Notes under the pieces: model-generated
Told to the model about the DNA's origin: nothing
What the model saw: the letters and a program-made list of their open reading frames with translations, nothing else
Databases searched by the model: none
DNA from: Undaria pinnatifida
Lineage: Eukaryota; Sar; Phaeophyceae; Laminariales; Alariaceae
NCBI GenBank assembly: GCA_012845835.1
Contig: JABAKD010000003.1
Span: 681,984 to 745,983, forward strand
DNA: 64,000 nucleotides
Direction: 5' to 3'
Part shown: piece after piece, positions 32,831 to 44,493 of the stretch
Layout: every line of letters starts with the position of its first letter
Position numbering within the stretch: the first letter of the stretch is position 1
Position numbers and translations under genes: made by a program

Positions 32831-33879
32831 CCAGGGGCGCATCAGCATTGGAACGTAGACGCGGGGGGAATAGGGTGCGGGTGACGGGAGGCTGTTCCCG
32901 GGTTGGGATGTGGGCGGTCGTTGGACCAGGAGGGTTGTTTCGTCGTCAGTCCGGTGGAGTCTGCTTTTGGCGGCAAGAGCGAGGACGTCGGCGAGTAGTG
33001 GGCGCTGGGCCGAGGGGATGAAATCCAAGAGGTCAGCCGGCGGCGGAGAAGGGGAGTCGAACGATAGGAAGCAGATGGCGGCGTAGCACACGGACTCTGC
33101 GTGTTGTTCGCGCGCCCAGTCTCTGTGGGTGTAGCCCTCAACGCGGGCGAGGAGGTGGGGGGCATTGTTGAGGTCGACAACAGGATCCGGGAGCGGAAGC
33201 GTCGGTGTTGATGGGGATGTCGGAGAAGACGTCGAAGGAGGGGCCGGCCTTGGTGGGGTAGGTGCGGGTGACGCGGGCGGCGTGGGGGCGGCAGCTGGAG
33301 GCGTTGTCGTCGAAGGAAGCCTTGGTTGGGCCCCGGCCGGGGGCGTGGGCGGTCGCCGGGTGGATGTAGGTGTTCTGGATACGGTTGGTTTCGGACGGCG
33401 TCCGAACACATAGTCTGCGGTAGGTCGGGGGGTTCCCGCGGCGGCAGCGGCGGCGCGATGGCGGGTCCGAGAAGAGATCAGACCCGAAGGCGGTGGTTCC
33501 GTGGCGCCAATGGTGGACAGCGAGGAGACGACGGGTGGCCTGGAAGCCGAGCCAGGAGGAGCGCCGGTGTTCACGGTGGCATTATCGGGGCTGACGAGCG
33601 GCCTGGCTGTGGAGTCGCGGGTTGAAATAGGCCCGACGAAGTTGTTGGGGATGCCGTGGTGCTCCATGCGTGATCCCAGTAGGCGGAAGTCGCCATAGTC
33701 GTCGGCGGTGAAGGGAAGAGGCTGGATTGTTGGCATGGGTCTTGAAGGGGGGGACACGAGCCCACCAAAGCCGATACCCGGTGTAGGCGTCTCGTTCGGT
33801 GCGAAGCCGCAGGGGCGGATGAGGTAGATGCCAACAGTGTCGGGGCCAGTGAGGCGGTTGCGTCCGGTGCGGTCCGCGT

Positions 33880-34354
33880 CGGTGGCTGATTGTGGTAGGC
33901 GTGAAAGGAAGTCGGCGTTGCCGTTGGCCGTACCTTTGCGATACTTCAGTGTGTAGTTGTAAGCCGAAAGGAACTCGAGCCAGCGCCAGACGAGAGCATT
34001 GTGCTCACCAAGCTTGACAATGTTCTCGAGTGCCTTGTGGTCCGAATGAATTTGGAAACGGGTGGACCACAGATGCCCGCGTAGTCGCTTGATCGCCCAG
34101 ACAATGCTGCCGGCCTCGAGGTCGAGGGGTGTCCATGAACGTTCGGAGTCGAGAGGGGGGCGGCTGATGTAGATGATGGGGCGGACGGAGCCGTCAGGTT
34201 GTTCCTGCTCGAGAGTCGCTCCAAAGCCATCGATGCTAGCGTCGCAGTAGAGACGGAAAGGGCGGGAGTTGTCGGCGACGGCGTCCCAGTCGGGGTAGAC
34301 GAGGATCGGTGGCTCGGTAATTACACAGAGGATGGCGCGGATGGTGGCTTCCAT
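33880..34354 (-). mobile_element. Retroelement RNase H
   Basis: FRLYCDASIDGFGATLEQ contains the first catalytic Asp, WTPLDLEAGSIVWAIKRLRG the Glu, IHSDHKALENI the next Asp, and GTANGNADFLSRLP the final Asp. This is the typical Ty3/gypsy RNase H. It is followed by a long Pro/Ser/Thr linker to the integrase. Confidence 0.9.
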
Positions 34355-35276
34355 GGCGGGGTGAAGTCGAAAGTGGCGCCCTGCTTGAGTAGAGTGTTGA
34401 TGGGGCGAAGACGTCTGGAAAAGTTTGGTAGGAACTTGCCGTAGTAGTTAATGTCTCCGAGGAGTGATCGCACCTGTTTCTTGTCGGTGGGCATGGGAAC
34501 TTTGGTGAGGGCGGCAACCTTGTCGGAGTTGGGGCTGTAGCCGCCAGCGGAGATGGTGTGCCCCAGGAAGTCGCCGATAGTGGCGTCAATTTTGGCCTTG
34601 GAGGGAGAAAAGTTGAGGCGGTGCTTACGGAGGCGACTAGAAAGGCTCGGATGTTGGCGACGTGGTCGGTGGGGTCAGGGTCGAAGACGATGATGTCGTC
34701 GAGGTACGCAGCGACGCGTTCCAAGCCTTTGATGACCTCGTTATTGACCTCAACGAACCAACCGGGGGAGGCGCTGCTGCCTTGCGGCATCACAAGCCAC
34801 TCGAAGAGCCGGTCTGGCGTGCGAAACGCCGTCAAAGGGATGGTATCCTTGTCGATGGTGATTTGGTGGAACGAAGAGACCAAGCCGAAGAGGGAGAAAA
34901 TGCGCCCTTTTCCTAGAGAATCGAGAACTTCGTCCACCCGTGGGATGGGAAGCTTTGCGAGGGAACTGATGGCGTTCAGCTTCTTATAGTTGATGGTGAT
35001 GCGGACACCGCCCTCCTTCTTTGGGATGGCGACCATGGGGCTGGAGTAAGGTGAGGTCGAATGCTGGATCAAGCCGGCGGCCAGGTACTGGTCGAGGACG
35101 GCGTCGGCCTTTTTGGCAAGGATGGGGTTGATCCTGTACGGGCGGGAGGCAACTGGTTCGCTGTCCGGAGGTACGGTGATCTTGAACGGCATCAATGAGC
35201 ACGAGCCGAAGTCGGTCTTGGAGGTGGAGAAGACGTCCGGAAACTCGCAGAGGGCATCTCCCAGGCTGTCGATCAC
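34236..35276 (-). mobile_element. Retroelement reverse transcriptase
   Basis: Ty3/gypsy RT motifs are seen in order: YRINPILAKKADAVLDQYLA, then SPYSSPMVAIPKKEGGVRIT, then FSLFGLVSSFHQITI, then PQGSSASPGWF, then AAYLDDIIVFDP with the catalytic YLDD. The thumb and connection follow in a Ser/Thr/Pro-coloured stretch with weaker similarity. Confidence 0.9.
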
Positions 35277-35929
35277 CGATGGAGACCATCCGGAACCGTG
35301 GAGGTCGAAGATGATGTCGCGCAGATGCGGCGGCAGACGGCCCCAGAGGTTGAGGAAGCTAGTTCATTGATCGGCGTCAAGGCGTGCAAGGAGCTAAGGG
35401 CACGGGGCTGTCGGTGGCTCGTGGGGATCGGCTGGTGGGGGTTCTCGCTGGCCACTGGGATGTTGTCGTGTAGGGCATGTGCGCCCGGTGTAGGCGGAGG
35501 GGCTGGGGGGTCCAAGGAAGGGTGCCCAAGGGTGGCTAGTGGAACTTGCACCAGCGGGGAGAGGGAGGTTCCGAGGAGGTCGCCCGGGTAGAGATTGGTT
35601 GAACCCGACAATGGGATAGTCTGGTGTCCGTCGGAACCGAAAATTACCGTGTCAGGTAGGAGGTCCTCGCGGGAGATCATGTTGACCATGTAATGTCCGG
35701 TAAACGCCGGGGCGCCTGACTGGCGCACCAGGTTGACCTTCACGAGCTTTGGCGAGGAGGAAAGCGAAATAATTTTCCTGTCGGCAAACCGGAGGTGGTA
35801 GACATCGTCGGTGTATCGGTCATCGGGCATGAAGGCCCCGTTGGGGTCGTGGTGGTGCAGAGAAAGTTCGCCACGGGTCGATTGGGGGGGGTGGTGTGGC
35901 AGCTGGGGCTGTCGCGGGAGCGTGGTATA

Positions 35930-36424
35930 CGAGCGTCGCTCGAAACGCATCCAGCTATCTCGCCCCAAGAGGATGGGATGCTGCACAATTCCTGCAGGAA
36001 CGACGCAAGCCCATACTGCCAGGGCGGCGGTGGGGGTTTGGTGGTGCTTAAACTGGGTGCTTAAGCGGATGGAAACGGAGGTGGAGAGGGGAGTCGAGGT
36101 CCCGAAACCCCCCCATGAACGAGGTGAATTATGTCGTCCGCACTCATCCGTTGCTGACCGGGACGCCTTCAGTTGTTCCACGGCGGCGGCGGTGATGAAC
36201 GAGTGAGGGAAGCCTGTATCGAGCAGCGCCACAAGTTTGCAGCGTTTGGCGGCGGTAGGGCCGCTGTGGACTAGTACCTCGGTCGTGAACGACGCGTCGT
36301 CGACAGTTAGGATGCCGCTTGTAAGGCACGGTCCATGTTCTGGTATCGTCGGCGCGGTGGTAGCGGGGTATAGGTTGGTTGCGCCGTCGACGGCGGAGAT
36401 CTGAACGAAGTGGCTGCCGGGCAA
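35930..36424 (-). mobile_element. Retroelement aspartic protease
   Basis: KLVALLDTGFPHSFI is the active-site DTG loop with the following hydrophobic strand, and HPILLGRDSWMRF further on is the second conserved ILG.D motif. Role: processing of the polyprotein. A Pro/His-rich spacer leads to the reverse transcriptase. Confidence 0.85.
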
Positions 36425-36599
36425 GGCGTCCGGGGTGGAAGGTGGCAGAAGGAGTCCAAGCGGGGTACCCGGCGTTTGTTAAGGGGAGGAGGGGCTTGTC
36501 TCGTGGATGCCATCGGCGGTGGGGAAGACCCGGCTGGAGTCGTTGAGGGTGGGTGTTGGTTCAGCGGAGCAGGGGGGGAGGGCGCTTGTGGCGTGGAGG

Positions 36600-37090
36600 C
36601 TCGAGCGAAGGCGTTCGCGGACGTCCATAAGTACCCGGCCTAGCAGGTTCCGGCCGCGCCAGCGCGCCCTTTTGCAGGCGAACGGGTGGTCGGCCCTGTA
36701 GCCGATGCCCCAGACGAGGTCGTACGGGCTGGCCTCAGCGATGTGCTTCTCGCCAGTTACCTCGAGCGCTCGTTGTAGGTCCGGGTTCTGGCTTAACTTG
36801 CAGAAGTTGGTGTTGAGGACGACGTCGTAACGGTGTTGCTCCCAATACTTCTGGTCGAAGCCGGACACGGTGCGTCCAAGAGATTTTTGGACGGCGGGGT
36901 CAGGGGTGGTTCGGATGCGAAGCTCTGTCGCGGTGTCACCGAAGAGCGCAGCCTTCTGCGCCATCATCATCTGTTCGGCGCAGTTGTATGTGACGCCCTC
37001 GTACTCGATGTCGCACAGGTATCACTGTGAGAAGACGGACGAGGAGTTCCGGAAGAAACTGAAAGAATCCGGGGGGTCCGCAGTGTAATG
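36600..37090 (-). mobile_element. NADAR (YbiA/DUF1768-like) domain inside the retroelement
   Basis: Between the Gag linker and the protease the minus strand carries the hallmark motifs of NADAR domains in order. YEGVTYNCAEQMMMAQKAAL is followed by FGDTATELRIRTTPDP, then KSLGRTVSGFDQKYWEQHRY, then CKLSQNPDLQRAL, then TGEKHIAEASPYDLVWGIGY, then WRGRNLLGRVLMDVRERLR. This covers essentially the whole family length (about 150 residues). NADAR proteins are N-glycosidases acting on ADP-ribose or riboflavin-pathway intermediates, and some remove ADP-ribose from guanine in DNA. The role in this element is unknown. Assignment is by motif recognition. Confidence 0.85.
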
Positions 37091-38131
37091 TGCTGGCGAG
37101 GGCGAGTCGTCGGAAGGGTGTGGCGGGGGTGGTAGTTGGCGATTGTTGGTGATGTCGCCGTGTGGCGTTGTGGGGGGTGGAGTCAGGTCCGATCGGGCGG
37201 TGCTGACTTGAACGCCAGAGTTCGCGGGGGAATTGCTCAGCAAAGCCGAGGTACCGGGAGGGTCCACGCGGTGGCACGTACGCTGGGCGGGGATACCCTG
37301 AGGGGGCCTGTCTTCAGGCGTTTGGAGAGCAGGGCTGTACGCGCTAGGGCATGCAGATCCTGTGGCCCGAGTCCACGCAATGCGTGAAGCCAGCGAGGAT
37401 GACGGGGAGGGTGCTCAAAGCACGTCCTGGTCGACTGTGATCGCGAGTCTTCCGTCTGTAGAACGGGGCTGTCCCTCGAGCTCAGGGACAGTGGTGCTGT
37501 CAACACCGTGGCAGCCAGTGGGAATCCATCGTTTGCGGGCCCAACGTTGCCACTAAAAGGGCGCACTTCCTGTGACGAGCGGGTGAGCAGTGGCCAATCT
37601 GGGGTCGAGGCGGGCTCAGGGGGCGATGGCCCGGTAGGCGAAACAGATGTTCCGTGTGAACCGGATTCGCTGGTAGTCGTAATCGTCGAGACTTCGCCAA
37701 GGTTGGCAATGTCTGGAGTCTGAGCGATAGTCGGCAGGTAGCGTTGCACATCGCGGGAAGGCGTCGAGTGAAGAATGCCTGTAGGGCTCGACGTTTTGGC
37801 CTCCTCCCGCCCACACCTCAAGGAAATCACTGGAACGAGAGAATCAGTGCTTGAACAAGTGGTTGGGCATTGGGCTGGGGTAGAGGGGGGGCGTAGGGGG
37901 GCAGGGGGCAGGGAGTCGTGATGCACGTGGTGTACTCGGGCGTCTTGAGACCCGGTGTTCGCAGCAAGTGCTGTTGGCGGAGATGCTGCAGTTGCTCCAC
38001 CACCGGCTCTTCAGTTGGTGCGAAAGGTGCCCGGTTGTCTTTGGTTATAGGGTTGGTGGCGTTGTTGTTGCCGATCCGCATGTTCGACGGAGCGGCGGCT
38101 GCGGGGGCATAGGTCGCCGGGTCGTGTACCG

Positions 38132-40223
38132 TCATGGCTGTCGACTGCGTCGCGGCTGCGGCGCGCCGTTGTTGAAGTTGCTGCTCTTGCGACTGTCGGT
38201 TGCCGTTGCCGTGGGAGCGGCCGTTGTCGTGGGAGCGGCCGTTGTTGTGGCGTCTGTTGTTGGAGCGTCCGTTGTTGCCCCGGCGTTGGTTGAGTAGTCG
38301 CGGTTGTGGCGGTTGTTTTTGTTGGCGCCCCGGTTGTTGCTGTGGTAAGTGCCCCCACGGTTGTCGTTACGGTGGGCGTAGCGGTTGGAGTTTCGGTCGA
38401 CGTTGTGCTCGTACTGGCCCCGGCGGTAAGAACGCATCCGTTGTTGCCATTGACGGTAGGCGTGGCCACCATCGTTTAGCTGGCCAAGCGCAGGGTTGAG
38501 AATGCCGGATATGTTGAGGAAGTCCTGAGGGCAGGTCTTCATGCTGTAATCCGTACCGTTACAGTTAAGGCAGTGTCCGCCGGGAGCGCGTAGAGCTTGA
38601 GCGCGGGCCGAGCTCGTGAGGAGGGGAGTGAGCAGCGGAGGGTCCTGCGTACTCAACGTTGTCGTGGCCATGTACACATCTATGTAGTGTCGGAGAAGCC
38701 AGTCGGACTCGTCCTCGCAGAATGGGTCGCGGTCGGCCTCGGCTACGTTCATGATCAACGCGTTGGACGCGGAAGCCATCGCGCGAGTGCCGGGGCCAAG
38801 CGTGTTGGTGTGTTGCGCAGGGGGTGGTGGCGAAGAGGAGTACGTGATATGCCCGTCGGAAGAGGTCATATGGAATCATTGGCCGTTGATAGCCGGCGTC
38901 TTGTTCGTCGCCAGTACCTCGAAAACCGACCACATATCTGCAACCGTGGCAAACGGCTGCAGAACCGTCATGAGGCGGCCAGGGTAGAGAGTTGGCATCA
39001 GTGACGGGTACTGACTGCTGGTGACCCCGCGTACAATCTCGACGACCATAGCGTCACTGGGCTTAGAACTGTTTTCTGTGCCCTGTGCGATCGAGACGCG
39101 CTCCTTGAACGCTCGCAGGAACATAGAGAAGTCTGTTGAGCTCGGTACGCCGAAGGAGTGCAGCTGTTGGAAGGCGCGTCCCTGGTCGCCGTGGTCGAAG
39201 TGGTTGGTTAGGAGCTGCAGCAGCTTCTTGAAAGCCGACGGTCCGGTTCCGTCGGTGCCGAATTCCTGTACAACTTGGGCGAAGAAATCGTCGATGAGGC
39301 GGGTTAGAGGAGAAGCCATGACCTGCGGATACCCGAGAGCCTTTCGGAAGCATTTATGGAGAGTTCTGTGCCATCCCTTAACCCACGGGAGTGTGTCGAA
39401 TGATTGTTTTCCGGACTCGTCGCAGATCGTGAGGATCTCCCTCATCGCCAGTTTGACGCTGGCTAGGAACATGCCCAGGTAGACGGCGGCGTCGCTGTTG
39501 GCCGGGAAGGGTAGGCGTATGAGTGGTGTCAACTTCCGCATGTCCACCACGTCGTACTGGCGCGTAACGGCATGATGTTCGTCGTGCGTCATAGGTCCCG
39601 ATCGGGCTGGCGTTGTCCTGGTGGACGGGGTGGGGACCGTTGCCGGCGTGGGCGCGTTCGCGGTGGGCTGGGGCGGCGTCGCCGCCGTGGGTGCGACCGT
39701 CGTGGGGGGGGGGTTGGGGCGTGCAGTGGCGTCGGGACGGTACTCTCTTTGGTCCCACTCGTAGTCGCGGCCGGCGTTGTTGTGGAAGTGACGAAGGGCG
39801 AGTACCAGGGTGTTGGTGGCTCTGATGAGCTCGTCGGATGCGCTAGTGGTGGCGGCACGGGCCTGGACGAACGCGACCGATGGGTCGCTATCGGGGGCGA
39901 ATAAACCCCACAGGCGGTGTGCCGCCGATGAGACATCAGAGAAAGCTGCTCCGCATGTTCTCTGCACGCAGCGGAGTGTGGTGTCGCAGAAGCCCCAATC
40001 AATAGCCTCGCGCGGTAAAACCGTCGGTCGTGAGGATGCCAAGGGGGTGGGGGGGGGCAAGGGCTGGGCGGGCGGTGGCACCTGGTAGGTTGTGGTAACC
40101 GACTGGGCCGGCGGCGGCAGCTGGAAAGTAGTGGCTCCAGGCGTCACGGCGGGCGCATGGGTTGGCGCTATCCGCAGCGGCTGTGCCCGCCCAGCTATAC
40201 TGACACTCCATTACAAGTGGCAC
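38132..40223 (-). mobile_element. Retroelement Gag region
   Basis: The Pro/Thr-rich N-part is followed by a helical capsid-like segment (about 39,560-38,900: KLTPLIRLPFPANSDAAVYL, later TRLIDDFFAQVVQEFG) as in Ty3/gypsy Gag. Nearer the end is a Cys-containing cluster (HCLNCNGTDYSMKTC, about 38,580-38,530) resembling a nucleocapsid zinc knuckle. A low-complexity Thr/Asn/Arg tail follows. Role: structural protein of the particle. Confidence 0.65.
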
Positions 40224-41120
40224 CAGGACCTACCCTTACTCCTCAAAGGCACCGGACGCAACGTTTACTACTGTTATTTCTCGTGGTTTTTCCGTCCGTC
40301 GCGGACAACGCGAGAAGAGTCCCCGCGCTTTCACCCGCTCCTGACTTTCGTTCACTATACTACAGTTAAAATGGGAGAAGAAGGGGGGTGGGCGGGGGGG
40401 CGGCGGGGGGGGGGCGGGGGTGACATGCTGTACGTCGTACATTCTCCGCGTCGCTGTCAATTTGGGTGGTCTAGCACCTAGCTGTATGTGCGTTCTGGGT
40501 GCCGCTAGTACGTACGCTTCCATCGACTTGACGGTTAGATCCCAACTCGAAGAATGCAGGAACAGCCAGGTCGTCGTGAAAGCTTTGTTACTATTAATAC
40601 CGGCATGTACTCTTCATGTGAATACCACTCGTACATACTGCTATAGATCACCAGCGTAGTGAGTCTTGCTAAGTGAATTCTTGATTGAATGTCTTCCGGA
40701 GCTCCAGGCCTTAGTGTCTGTGGCTCCATATGGCTATGCCTATACCAGGTAGCTCACACAGTGATAATAGTACTCGTCAGCGAGCAGAAATTGAAAATAT
40801 GTGTTGTAGCGAGGGAACGTGTGTGTGGCATATGTGGGTCTAAATGGGCTGTATCTTCGGTATGATATTATACCAGTTGCAGATATGGTCACACCGGGTC
40901 ACATGTCGCATTCGTGCGTACGATATGACGAGTGTACCGACGAGTACCGCAATATCATCAATGGGTATCGGCAAGCGAACACCAGTTACTCGAATTCGTA
41001 CGACGATCGTCTGTGCGATCATAGCCAAAATAGCCGGCCGTGGACCTCCGGCAGAACACGAAAATCGAACAAGCAACGGCAGAATGGTATCGTTCGCACG
41101 AACCATTGATCTGCCACCCT
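40224..41120. other. Spacer upstream of the retroelement
   Basis: Includes a G-rich tract at 40,378-40,425. Frames are short and overlap on both strands. I see no gene and no long terminal repeat. Confidence 0.35.
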
Positions 41121-41290
41121 GACCAATGGACAATGTAGGCGGCGGAATTACTCCCATCCAGCCAATGAATTTTCGTGCGGCATGACAAATGGCCAATGAA
41201 ATATCAGACAGACGAGAACGACAAGAAAAAAAGCACCGCTAAAGCAGAAGCAGCACAGAGCTGAAAACAGACAGTAGTAGCGTGCCCAAC
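41121..41290 (+). promoter_or_regulatory. Cluster of three CCAAT boxes
   Basis: CCAAT occurs at about 41,123, 41,162 and 41,193 within 75 bp, followed by a transcript-like CAGCAGCAC region. This would suit the promoter of the plus-strand gene candidate at 41,616. No TATA box is evident. Confidence 0.3.
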
Positions 41291-41615
41291 ACATTACAGC
41301 AGCACACGGCACCACAGAGCTCGTTTTGGTTCATCAGCTATACCCAAAGAGTCCATCGATCGGGACATTTCAGACCGATAGCCGGGAGGCGAACGCTTCA
41401 TCCTTGTGCAGTTGGGTTGTGGTTGAATCCCAAGCCCAGCGTATTCTTCTTGTTCTTGTCGCTTTGCCAGGGACCATTTTCAAATTTTTCAAAAAATTTG
41501 TACTGGTAGGGAAAAAGCCAGCGCAGGAGAGCAACAGCCACGCACCAAAGTGCTGCCGCGCGCAGCAGCGGAAGCAGCGGCAGCAGTGGCAGAAGCGCCG
41601 GCATCAACCTGAGTC

Positions 41616-42218
41616 TTGCCAACGCAGCCGTTGCAAGGGGTACTGATGGAACACTTGAAGTCCCCGAGGGAGGGACTCCCCGGCGGAGGTACGCACCCGC
41701 CTCGTCGCCGAGCTGGGACCAACTTGGTTTTGCCATGGAGTGGACGCGGCCTGCCGCCACAACAACAGTATGAGGAGGAGGAGCAGAGGGCCGCGCCGGC
41801 AGCGGCAGCAGCGACGCTACTCAAAACTGCGTTATTACCGCAGCCCACCCTTGGAAAAGGTACAGGGTTGGCATCCCTGAAGGCCCTGAGAGGGGGGTCC
41901 CCAGGTGGTGAGCACACTCCTCCTCCTCGCCGGGATGGGAGGAGGCTATTTCTGCCTTGGGATGGGTACCGATCCTGGGCTATACGCGTCGATTCTTCCG
42001 CAGGACGAGATGGAGGAGGAGGATCGACAGCAGGGGCGGCGCCGGGAGGACACGCTGGATGGCTCGCGGAGGTGACCATACGCCACCGCATCAGCGAGGG
42101 TCGACCCTGCGCCGGGGAGGGTGAGCTAGTGGAGGGGCGGACGCCGTTAACTTTGCCGAGCTCGTCAGTCAGGTGGGTGATGGCCGATGGATACAGACGA
42201 GAAACGAGAACAAACACG
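41616..42218 (+). CDS. Unrecognised plus-strand gene start with internal repeat
   Basis: An open frame from ATG at 41,616 contains two copies of an approximately 75-residue unit: LKSPREGLPGGGTHPPRRRA, then GTNLVLPWSGRG; and later LKALRGGSPGGEHTPPPRRD, then GRRLFLPWDGY. It ends at exon-like sequence with the donor ACG|GTATGT (42,218/42,219). A minus-strand frame (41,489-42,304) is also open, so coding strand is not certain. The last part (42,130-42,218) is cassette Y1, whose own frame (DAVNFAELVSQVGDGRWIQT) differs, implying an intron before it if both are used. The copy-A counterpart lies left of the window. Confidence 0.35.
42130..42218 (+). other. Exon-like cassette Y1, complete
   Basis: Preceded by GAGCTAG and followed by GTATGT. 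The frame reads DAVNFAELVSQVGDGRWIQT then RNENKHG. It is the fullest member of the Y family (Y2, Y3 downstream). The last 25 bases are inside copy B's matched range and correspond to positions 1-24. Confidence 0.4.
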
Positions 42219-42480
42219 GTATGTTTTTTTTCTTTGGTGTGTGTATGAGGTACGTACCAGTTTGGGCTATAATGTAAGCATTTTTTATGTATTAGGTTGA
42301 GCAATAAATCGTTCCTTACAATTCGGCCCGGTATGATACCATGTGCGTGTTACAGACGAGTACCAGGATCAGGATTACACATGCTTGGTATTACAGTACT
42401 CAGCATGGAGGAGGCAGCAGCAGTATACTGTAGAGATGTCCTCCTAATCTAAGGGCAGTCAGCTCGTAGATCAGTGCTAG

Positions 42481-42519
42481 TGGACGCCGGTGGAGTTATC
42501 GAGACCATAAACCAGGTCG
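42481..42519 (+). other. Exon-like cassette Y2, copy B
   Basis: Counterpart of 283-321 with two substitutions. It follows a CTAG and precedes GTGTGA. Confidence 0.35.
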
Positions 42520-42687
42520 GTGTGATTGCTTTTTCAGCACCTAGTGCGAGATAAGGCGAGAACGAACGCGGTGTGATACGCTGGAGTGGACGAGCATCAT
42601 GATCTTGTTATGTTGCAGCAATAGAAAGCAGCAGCAGCAGACTCGTGGTGGTAAGCCAAGGGCAGTCAGCTCATAGACCGGAGGCAG

Positions 42688-42758
42688 TCGACGCCAGTAG
42701 CTTCGCCGACGTCATCAATCAAGCGGGTGGTGGCCAATAGATAAGGCGAACCAACTCG
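42688..42758 (+). other. Exon-like cassette Y3, copy B
   Basis: Counterpart of 490-560, beginning DASSFADVINQAGGGQ. Here the next codon is TAG where copy A has AAG, so this copy is interrupted in that frame. Confidence 0.35.
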
Positions 42759-43084
42759 GTGTTTTGAAGTGTACGTGCGGTACGTATCGTATGCATGATG
42801 TTTTGTATCGTACATGCTACTAACGACGTAAAATATAGGGAGCTTTTTAAGTTTCTACTGGAATGCAAGTGATCCCTGTATATCCGCACAAAGTGGTATC
42901 ATCCTTACATGATCGCAATTTGTTCTGTCTCCAAAATGAAATGTGTCGTTGATTCGAAAATGTGAACAATACGAAGACTTTTTTAATACAAGGTCGCTCG
43001 ACCAGGTACTCATGAATGTATATCTGCGTTTTTTTCTGCGGTGTAGCTGTGCTCCGCTGTTCGCGTTTGTTTGCGCCATCGCAG

Positions 43085-43228
43085 CAACGGCAGCGGAAAC
43101 AACGAGCTGCATCATCAAACTCAGCAACAGCAAGTCATCACCCGTAGACTCACCCGCCCCTAGCACTCCAGACTATTCTACTACGCCGGCGCCTCCGAGC
43201 ACGTTCTTCAAATTTGAAGGAACCCTAC
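43085..43228 (+). other. Exon-like cassette X1, copy B
   Basis: Counterpart of 882-1,025 with the same lost donor end. One frame reads SPVDSPAPSTPDYSTTPAPP then STFFKFEGTLPS. Confidence 0.4.
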
Positions 43229-43383
43229 CCAGTAGGCAGGACGTTCTCCAAATTTGGAGAAGGCGCTCGGTGAGGCCGGCGTGTTACAACAAGTGTTTGG
43301 TCCTGGTGGCGAGTGGGCTTGGGGATGGTGGTCACTGTTGCTGGTTTTGGTGGTGAAGCTCGTCGCTTTTGCTGCCGCCGCTG
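43229..43383 (-). other. Exon-like cassette X1', inverted, copy B
   Basis: Counterpart of 1,026-1,180, with the minus strand ending PSAFSKFGERPAYW then GTAGG. It joins X1 head to head, making the same palindrome-like junction as in copy A, so the inversion predates the segmental duplication. Confidence 0.4.
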
Positions 43384-43439
43384 CTGTGATGGCGCAGACA
43401 AACGTGAATAGCGGAGAACATACAGAGCGGAGAAAACAA

Positions 43440-44465
43440 CGCACAAAATGAGTAGATAATTAAACGAATACTAGTGGTACTCCCGAAATATGCCTGTTGC
43501 CGGCCGGTGTGGCGGGCAAAAACATCCTGCTGCTACATCCTCTGTATCAAGTACTATTTTAATAAAAGAACAAAATAATAACAGGGCAGTACGACAATGC
43601 AACACTACATACGGTAGTGAAGGTATCATCCTCTGCAAGTTTTGCAAAAAAAAAATGATAACACAGGGCAGCAGTACGGCAGTGCAGCAGTACGTACGGC
43701 GGTAGTAAAGGACAGAGGAGTGCAGCAGTGGGGACGGTGGTACTCCCAAGCACCCAGTGGGAGGCCGGAATTGTAGAAACAAAAAAAAAGGTCCATCTCC
43801 CACAGGGCTCAAAAAGACTCCCACGTATGATACGGAACGGCCCAACCACCCACCACGGACGACGCAGTGCACCCTACACCCACCCACCGACAAAGCCTCT
43901 ACTACATGAGCAGTACAGCAGTCAGCAGCACGTACATCAGAATAACAGCAGTGCAGAAGTACGTACAGCAGTACACCTTGTACGCGGGGCGCAGTTAGTT
44001 GGTTGGTTCTTGCGGACCTTGTATGAAACAGGAAACAGACGGGGGGGGGGGGGTTCATTCTTTGACGATACTCGGCCATCTCGGGGAGCGGGCGAGCCGC
44101 CGTCCACCACCCACCCACCACCCACCATGCACCCACGAACCTACCCAGTACAGCAGTACAGCAATGCAGCAGGACGTGGAGCAATACACCTGAAGCAGTA
44201 CGTAGAGCATACACCTGACACCTGAAGCAGTACGTAAAGCATACACCTGACAGGCGAGCAGCAGCCGATTTGTTGGTTACAATGCTCTCGGGCTGGGCGG
44301 CATTCGCCAATGTGAGGCCAAGCGAAAAGCGCTTGCATTGCCGATTCTGCGCACGGCGAGCGGCGACGGCTGGACGCTGCTGTGACTGGTCCTGGTGTTG
44401 TTGTGCTTGCTGTTGACGCAGGCGCGCTTGTGGTCTCGTGTCCATGGCTGTGTCCATGGCTCGAG
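43440..44465. repeat. GTAC/CAG-rich low-complexity tract, copy B
   Basis: Counterpart of 1,250-2,260. A 362-codon minus-strand frame is open here (43,471-44,559), but the same frame is interrupted several times in copy A and its content is translated repeat. No gene is called. Confidence 0.6.
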
Positions 44466-44493
44466 TGGCCAAAAAGCATTTCGAAAGTTTAAT

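Larger units (their letters stand above)
30900..40223 (-). mobile_element. Ty3/gypsy-type (chromovirus-like) retroelement, fossil
   Basis: On the minus strand the order is Gag, NADAR domain, aspartic protease, reverse transcriptase, RNase H, integrase, chromodomain and a Tudor-like module. Integrase after RNase H with a C-terminal chromodomain is the Ty3/gypsy chromovirus arrangement. No long terminal repeats could be recognised at either end, so the boundaries are approximate and age cannot be read from repeat divergence. Long open stretches suggest a moderate age. The element is broken at several places. It lies between the two segmental copies; whether a second copy exists beyond the window cannot be seen. 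Confidence 0.9.
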
